From Vanrija pseudolonga (Eukaryota > Basidiomycota > Tremellomycetes > Trichosporonales > Trichosporonaceae): DNA of 64,000 bases. Numbering within the stretch: the stretch's first letter is position 1; each line of letters starts with the position of its first letter. Location of the stretch: NCBI RefSeq assembly GCF_020906515.1, contig NC_085851.1:992001-1056000 (forward strand). The letters run 5' to 3'. Below are positions 57,887 to 64,000 of this stretch, piece by piece. The translations under genes were made by a program, and so were the position numbers. The notes under the pieces were generated by a model. The model worked only from the letters and a program-made list of their open reading frames with translations. It ran no database searches and was not told the DNA's origin.

Positions 57887-58447
57887 TTTGTAAAACATAA
57901 CCACCACTAAAACTAAAACGGCCACTGCCACTCCTGCGTTTAGTCACGGTGGCTGACTTTGGAAAACCACGTCGTGGTGGATCGGTGCTGGCCGACAACT
58001 GCTTGCTGGGCACGTAGTATAGATGCATTCTTGGGTTTGTGTGATTTTTGGGAATGGAATGCGTAGCTACATGGCATGCCGAACGCTGGATCATTCTTAA
58101 GTGTCTCGAGGAGGCAGAGACGACCGCCACTTCGTCCTCTTCATCACTCTTCCTCGTTTCTTGTCCGTTGCCAGAACCGTGCCACTGCCCCAGACAGAGA
58201 ACCGTGTCACGCCTCGGGCATCGGGGGACAAGGCGACCTGCGCGATCAATCAAGGCTGACCCCCAGACACCGTGGCACGTCTCTCTCGCCAAGCGCGCAC
58301 GACATGCCTCTGTCCTCGTCCTTCCGTCCACCGTCGCCCTCGCCCTCGTTCTGCCCACCTACCCCAACGCCACGCCGTCACGCCACACATGATTGGTAGG
58401 CTGCGTCACATGGCACACAAAACATACAATACAAGCAAAACAGCACT
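57887..58447. other. Intergenic between convergent genes
   Basis: No gene supported; 3' flanks of the membrane protein and the seventh SDR gene. Confidence 0.5.
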
Positions 58448-59469
58448 CTAAACGAGCCCCAGGGGCTGGTCGTATCCGCCGTGGCAGAGCACCTGGCCCG
58501 TGATGGCGGCGGCCTCGTCCGACTGGGGTGGGGCGTGAGAACGGAACTGAATGGACGGCCATGGTCGGGGCACTTACCACCAGGTACAGCACCGCATGCG
58601 CCACCTCGTCTGGCGAGCCCCAGCGGTTGAACGTCGTGTTGTCGAGCATGGAGAGGACGTCGTGCGAGGCTGCGTCGGGCTCGAACGCGTCGAATGCGGA
58701 CGACTTGGGGGAGACGGCGATGACACCCCCCGGCGCAATGGCATTCACGCGTACCCCGCGATGTGCGTACTCGAGCGCCGCGGACCGCGTGAGCTGCGAC
58801 ACGGCCGCCTTGGAGACCTCGTACGCGACGCCCTGGAGCATGGGCTGGGATCCGGAGATCTGTCGTTGGTCAGCACTGTTGTTGGACAGCTGCACACTCA
58901 CGTCAGAGATGTTGATGATGGTCCCCTGGCGGTTCTCGCTGAGCAGATACTTGAGGAAGACTTGCATTCCTGGGGTGTGTCAGAGGCGCGCCTGTCGCCT
59001 GCCTCCGCCGCGGCGGGCACCGCCACTCACCGTGAAACACGGCGTGCACATTCACGGCGAACACGACGTCCCAGTCTCGTCGTGGGAGCTCGGCGAGCGC
59101 CGCGCCGCGGTGCACGCTGGCGGCGTTGACGAGGATGGAGGGGTACGCGCCGAAAGTGAGCTTGGACGTTGAGAACGCCCGCGTCCACACACTCGGCTCG
59201 GTCACACTCCCGCGCACAAAGATGACGCCCTCTGGCAGCGGCGCCGCCTTGGTCGGGCTGTCCATGTCGATCGAGAGCACGCGCGCGCCGTACCGCGCCA
59301 GCGTCTCGACCGTCGCGCGTCCGCTTGGCGGCGTCAGCAGTGTTCGTCGCTCCCACTAGATAGTCGCTCACATGCCATTACTGCCGCCGGTAACCTGCAA
59401 TTGTCAGCACGCTTCACGTGTCTCGGGACCACGTACGAGTGCAACCTTTCCGTCTAGTCTGATGGCCAT
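58448..59469 (-). CDS. Short-chain dehydrogenase/reductase, dispersed relative 7
   Basis: Six exons (59469-59437, 59394-59372, 59323-59031, 58969-58902, 58859-58578, 58522-58448) give 257 residues. The gene shares intron sites with the 36.7-44.3 kb array, so it derives from the same family, but has lost the introns after the cofactor domain and after the catalytic helix. The loop is TGGSNGIG and the active-site Tyr152 and Lys156 (YEVSK) are present. The residue 13 before the Tyr, normally the catalytic Ser, is Asp139 (INISDIS). NAG reads NAAS. It may be a changed or inactive enzyme, or use neighbouring Ser138 or Ser141. VLSIDMD suggests NAD(H) binding. Confidence 0.88.
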
Positions 59470-61930
59470 GGTGTGGGAACTGGGGAGGGGGGTGGAGGAC
59501 ACACCAAAGCTGACACAGATGGGATACTTGTACCTCCTGCTTGTTCGTGTCTGTGCGAGACGTGAATCTGCATCAGCCTTTCAACGCCGCGCGCGCGCGC
59601 GCCATCAGTGTGCGTCGTGTGTGTGTGCCTCTCGCCTCCTCGCCTCGATGCGCCTCGCCTCGCCTCGCCACAACCACCCCGCACACAGCCGATTTTCACG
59701 GCCAAGGCCATCACATGCCTGCCGACCCTGCTGCGTATTGCCACTGAACCCGAGTGAAGCCGAAGACTATTGCGCATTGCAGTGTTATCTCTCTGACGCC
59801 ATTGATTGCGCAGTGGGGCGCCAGGAGCCTCGGCGTCGGCGATGTATAGGGGCGCGATTGGCGAGGGTAGCGAACGCAGGCAGCAGGTTTCATTCTATAA
59901 GCCCTTGCCCTCGAGCTGCACCAAATCTCTTCCCCAGGCAGCCATTTTCCCACCCAGGAGCGAGAAGCAGGGCGAAGCAGGCCGCGTCCTGGATATCGCG
60001 GCGGGAACTACGCAGGAAGGGCAGGGCACCATCCACCCCACCCTGGCGTCGGTGGGAGCCAGCTGACCAACGAGCTCGGTCACGCGATCCTGCGTAAACC
60101 TCACCACGGCGCATTGGCGGGCGATTACTGGCTCGTGCGTCGGCGCCGAGCCTTGCTGTCCTCGCTTCTGGCCTGGGCCAAGAGCTCGCGCGCGCGTGGC
60201 GGCGGCCTCGGCTTCTCCGGCTGGAGAACGGGGATAGCGCTCCACCGACGTTTGAATTGATTGATCGATTAATGCGGCTGGCTCTGTGGGGCTCGTCGGA
60301 AGCAGATGTGACCAGTCGTCCGCGCCAAGGGCTGCTCGGAGCACCTGCTGCTACTGGAGAGTTCTATATGGTGCAATCACCGTTTGCAAGTTTCGTCTGT
60401 TCCCCGCTGGCCGCTCGTGTCGCCGCCACTGCCAAGGGACCCAACGTCGCTCGGGGCCCGAAACAGTCGGCGTCTGACCGACCTGTGGCGCACCTCCGGC
60501 GCCGTATGGCCGGTCACGACGGTGCAATGGACGCCGCCATCAGTCATCGCGGGCGAGTTAGCCAGCCCAAAGTCGGTCGTCCACCGATACGATGGCGAGC
60601 TGCCATGGCAGGTTGGTGATCGGTGGCCACAAGCGCGCATGCAGGTCACCTGTCTGCTCGCCCGTCGTCCTGCAGCAACCCGCGCGCAAGCCGGCGCCCG
60701 ACTGCTGGCTTTTGGCGGGCTGCCCATCCATCTCCGCTCGAGGAGGTTGGTTGGCCCGCTGTCTCGTCTGCCCAGTTCCCAGCTTTGATCTTTGATGAAG
60801 TCTTTCTCAGTCACCCGCCGTGTTGCGCTATCGATGCTTCACTCTCGCCCTCGGCTTCTCTGGACACTCATCCACACCCTCATGCTATCTGCGCGACCAA
60901 CAAGTCCCCACCTCTACGTGACTCGTCCAGCTCGAGCTGACGGTGTACGGTGTCGCCTTGAGGCCGAGGTCAGATCGCCGCAGGCACCACGAGGTCATGG
61001 TCTGTGCGTGCTGCGTAAACAACGGTGGTCAGTGCGTCGGATTTGACCGAAGATCTGCAGCCAGCCAGGAGGAACGCGTCACTGCTCCTCGGTCGTGCTG
61101 ACTGACTTTGACGCGTCGCGTCGGTGTCCAGTGCTGAGTGCGGTTATTCACACGTGTCTCGACGTCGCGTTCTTGCACGGTGGGCACCACCCACAGTGGA
61201 CGGTCGTGCATGTCAGCCAGGCGAGCCAGCTGGTGTCTCTATTGTTTCCTTTCCATCGGGCAGTCTTGAATGGCGCCTGGCGCCTCTTCCCAGTCCCTTT
61301 TACGTCAGCGGCGTTAGTGCTGTTGGGTTCCACCCTCTGGCCTGATCCCGTCTGCGTCTATGCCGCCAGGTGGTGGTGGGCCTGGCCGCCTTCCCTTGCC
61401 TGTTTGCCTGCCTGCCTCTGCTCTGGTGCCTCGACGCGCCCAGACTTTTTGCTCTTCCCGTGGTTCAGGTAGCAAGCGCGGCGCAGCGCAGAAAAGGCAC
61501 ACTGGGCACAAAAAAGTCGTAATCCATTTAGACTTTTGTACCCACGCGTATTGTAATGGCCACCCAGATTCCAATACCTTGTCTCGTCGACTTAGGGTTG
61601 GGCTAGGTCGACTTTTTACCCTTTCGGCACCATCCATCAATCACCCTCGCAGAGTCATTTTCTAAGAGGCCTAGGGCCCATTACACCACCTCCCCGGCAA
61701 GGCTGGGCTGATCATAGTGGCGGCGGCGGCGGCGTGGGCACCCAGGGTCGTCCCGCCCATCCGGGCAACAGTGAGTAGACCGGCAAGCTTGCGAGGACGC
61801 GCGCGCTACTGCCTGCGGCCTTCCGACACAGACACGATACTGACACCACTCTCTCCCCAACTCACAGCTCACGTTCATTCTTCTCCTTCTTCCACTCCAC
61901 ATTCTGCGTGTGACGCGTCACTGGCTCGCC
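59470..61930. other. Long intergenic region, no supported gene
   Basis: About 2.5 kb, the longest gene-free stretch in the window. Frames such as 60384-60788 and 61095-61472 overlap others and show no domain. It may be an extended promoter or hold a non-coding transcript. Confidence 0.5.
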
Positions 61931-63779
61931 ATGGCATACCACTACACGCCGCTCGGCAAGCAGGTCGGCCTGAGACGATACGTCCCACCATTCCTCGCAA
62001 TCTTCGTCTTCCTCTCGGGCCTGCTGTTCATCGCCCACAGCTCGGGCGTCAGCATCACCGGCGGCGGCAGCGGCCTGCACAACCTGTCCGACCCAGGCTC
62101 GCGCGTCGCGTCCAACTCGCTCCTGCCCGCAGCTGGGCCTTACCACGACCTCGCCTACGTCCCCGAGCCGCACGACGAGATCACCGAGGAGAGAAAGGGA
62201 TGGAAGTGGTACAACGACGCCAAGCTCCGTGCGCTCACGGCGTGCCAGGCGCGCGGTGACTGCCATCCCAACTCGGCAAAGGTGAGTCGCCGCACCGCAC
62301 AGACACACGGCACCACGCCCCGCTGCTCTCATGCTCACACGCCAGATTGTCATCTTCAATGTGTGGTACTGCAAGATGGCAGTGTTTGGCAACTACAAGG
62401 GTGGAGAGGGAACTTGGTGAGTAGTTTGCTGTGGGCCGGCGCGATGCGACGTAGCTGACAGCGCAGGTTTATTGGAATGGTACGCCGATAGCTACTGAAG
62501 AACCTTGCGCGCTGGCTAATGATCGCAGAAAGAATCGCTCGAGCGTCAGGGATACACCGTGCTCATTGTTGATGACAGCTGGGGTGAGAGTTACATCGCA
62601 CACGCTGTGAGCACTGCCCCTAACACGTTCACAGAGGAGACATACCACATCTACAGACAGTTCCCCAACCTCGTGACGCACGTTGTGTCGATGGAGGAGC
62701 AGCACGAGCAAAAGTTCAAGGAGTGGGCCAAGACCAAGGACAGGCCATGGGGCATTCCCCACTGGAAGGTGGGTTCCGTCTTGAGAGGCCCGCTGACCCG
62801 TGCAGCACTTCCGCTTCAACTATTACCAGACTGACGGCGGCACTGTGGTCGGCGACCGCTGGGTCATCACCTGCGAGCCAGAGTGGAAGGAGATGGACAA
62901 GGGCTTCAGGAGTAAGTAACGCATACGGGCAACCAGGACCACAAGCTAAGCCACCTAGACTTCTCGTACATCGGATACGCGATTGAGAAGGACCCAGACT
63001 ACATCCCATTCAACGAGCGTCCTATGCGCGCGTACGTCCTCGGCAAGCACCAGACGTTCTTCTACCCCCGGGCTCACCAAGCATGGGGCCTGGACTATTA
63101 CAAGAAGGCGCTGGACGAGATCCGTAAGGAGATACCCAAATTTGAGATGGTCGGGTCGTTCTTTGATGAGCGGAGTCAGGAGGACCAGAAGAAGGAGGGT
63201 CCTCTGCCTATTCCAGAGGGTATCATCAACCTGCCCAAGCTCGGCCCCAAGGAGTTTGACAACGAACTCCGCAAGGCACGTCTGTTGCTTGGCATAGGAC
63301 ACCCTACGGCCAGTCCAAGCCCGTACAGAGCTATGGCCAGAGGTGTGCCATTCTTGAGTCCGGTGAGTTGTTCAGTCGCGTGGTCCTGCCCTCAGCTCAC
63401 ACCCTGCAGTTCAAGCTCATGATGACCCCGCCTGGCAGGGAAGATGACCCATATACTTGGTCCGACTCGCAGCACGACACGCTCCGTCGCGAGACGCCAC
63501 CGTGAGTTGTCGAGCACCGAGCGTGCCACTGACACCGCCAGACTCGTGTACAACGTCCTCGAGTTCAACTACACGGGCATGGTGGAGGCGATCAAGGCGG
63601 CTATGGTGACGCCGATCGAGCCGCACGTGTACGACCGCATGCTGCAGCCTGCGCTTGACGAGCGCGTGCGGTACTGGATGGAGGCCGACTGGGAGACTGA
63701 GGCGAGGCGGATCCTCGACCTGCGGCTGCAGGGCACCGAGACACAGCGGAACAACTGGGTCGAGGTGTTTGAGATGTAG
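61931..63779 (+). CDS. GT18-like glycosyltransferase, type II membrane protein
   Basis: Nine exons (61931-62281, 62346-62416, 62467-62479, 62529-62583, 62635-62768, 62806-62911, 62959-63362, 63410-63501, 63542-63779) give 487 residues. Exon 3 is only 13 bases. A single helix at about 19-37 (VPPFLAIFVFLSGLLFIAH) predicts a Golgi type II anchor. The catalytic part contains IVIFNVWYCKMAVFG, YVLGKHQTFFYPRAH and LLGIGHPTASPSPYRAMARG, the last resembling the nucleotide-sugar site of MGAT5-type enzymes (family GT18), which branch N-glycans in animals. The fungal substrate is not known. A 51-base intron (62584-62634) is in phase and could be retained, adding 17 residues. Confidence 0.8.
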
Positions 63780-63956
63780 ATGGCTTTGCATGGCGGGCGA
63801 TGGGCGCGCGTTGGTATCGATGCATCTGGTATTCTGGCGACATAAGTCGCATATCGACTCGGCTTTGAGTCAGTCAATCGCCGTAAGCGGATGACGCAGA
63901 AAAACGGCGGGTCCAAAAGTTCAGAGCCCAGGATTTGTTGTTGTTGCCGAGGTTCT

Positions 63957-63962
63957 TATAAA
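63957..63962 (+). promoter_or_regulatory. TATA box of a gene beyond the window
   Basis: TATAAA near the window end followed by pyrimidine-rich sequence, matching the layout before other genes here; the start codon would lie outside. Confidence 0.45.
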
Positions 63963-64000
63963 TCGAGTAGAGGAGTTACCCTGCCCACTTGCCTTCCCAT

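Overview
The window is nuclear DNA of a GC-rich, intron-dense fungus. Genes are split by many short introns (mostly 32-60 bases) with GTGAGT/GTAAGT/GTACGT donors and CTGAC/CTAAC-type branch sites close to the acceptor. Together with the families present (fungal Zn2Cys6 regulators, a fungal Munc13 homologue, PAQR receptor, GT18-like glycosyltransferase), this points to a basidiomycete, most likely a Tremellomycete yeast of the Trichosporonales kind. The phylum call is reasonably firm; the order is an inference from style. All exon structures were worked out by eye from splice consensus and reading frame.

Region 1 (0.3-9.7 kb): five paralogues of an unnamed family with a CxC cysteine motif in the middle, an F-box-like segment near the C-terminus and an aromatic 'GGFW' type tail, with a WW-domain/glycine-rich protein among them. 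Region 2 (10-17.7 kb): a run of minus-strand genes for secretory or membrane-anchored proteins (Pro/Gly-rich, Ser/Asn-rich, small secreted proteins), with a tRNA-Gln(CTG).

Region 3 (18.4-28.5 kb): a copper amine oxidase, a Zn2Cys6 transcription factor, an aldehyde dehydrogenase and a mitochondrial carrier lie side by side. The order fits amine oxidation to an aldehyde, then to an acid, with a local regulator and transporter. Region 4 (28.8-36.6 kb): a SAP30BP/HCNGP-like protein, a 1,363-residue Munc13-like protein, a membrane-protein gene lacking its 5' half and, directly abutting that broken end, a tRNA-Glu(CTC) with a 17-base intron.

Region 5 (36.7-44.3 kb): six short-chain dehydrogenases (SDRs) in one head-to-tail array, with shared intron positions and lineage-by-lineage intron loss; a seventh relative lies at 58.4-59.5 kb and has Asp where the catalytic Ser should be. 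Region 6 (45.3-63.8 kb): a PAQR-type receptor, a small secreted protein, an intronless cytochrome P450, a second Zn2Cys6 regulator, a polytopic membrane protein, the seventh SDR and a GT18-like glycosyltransferase, separated by longer intergenic stretches. No transposon, viral element or CRISPR array was seen.
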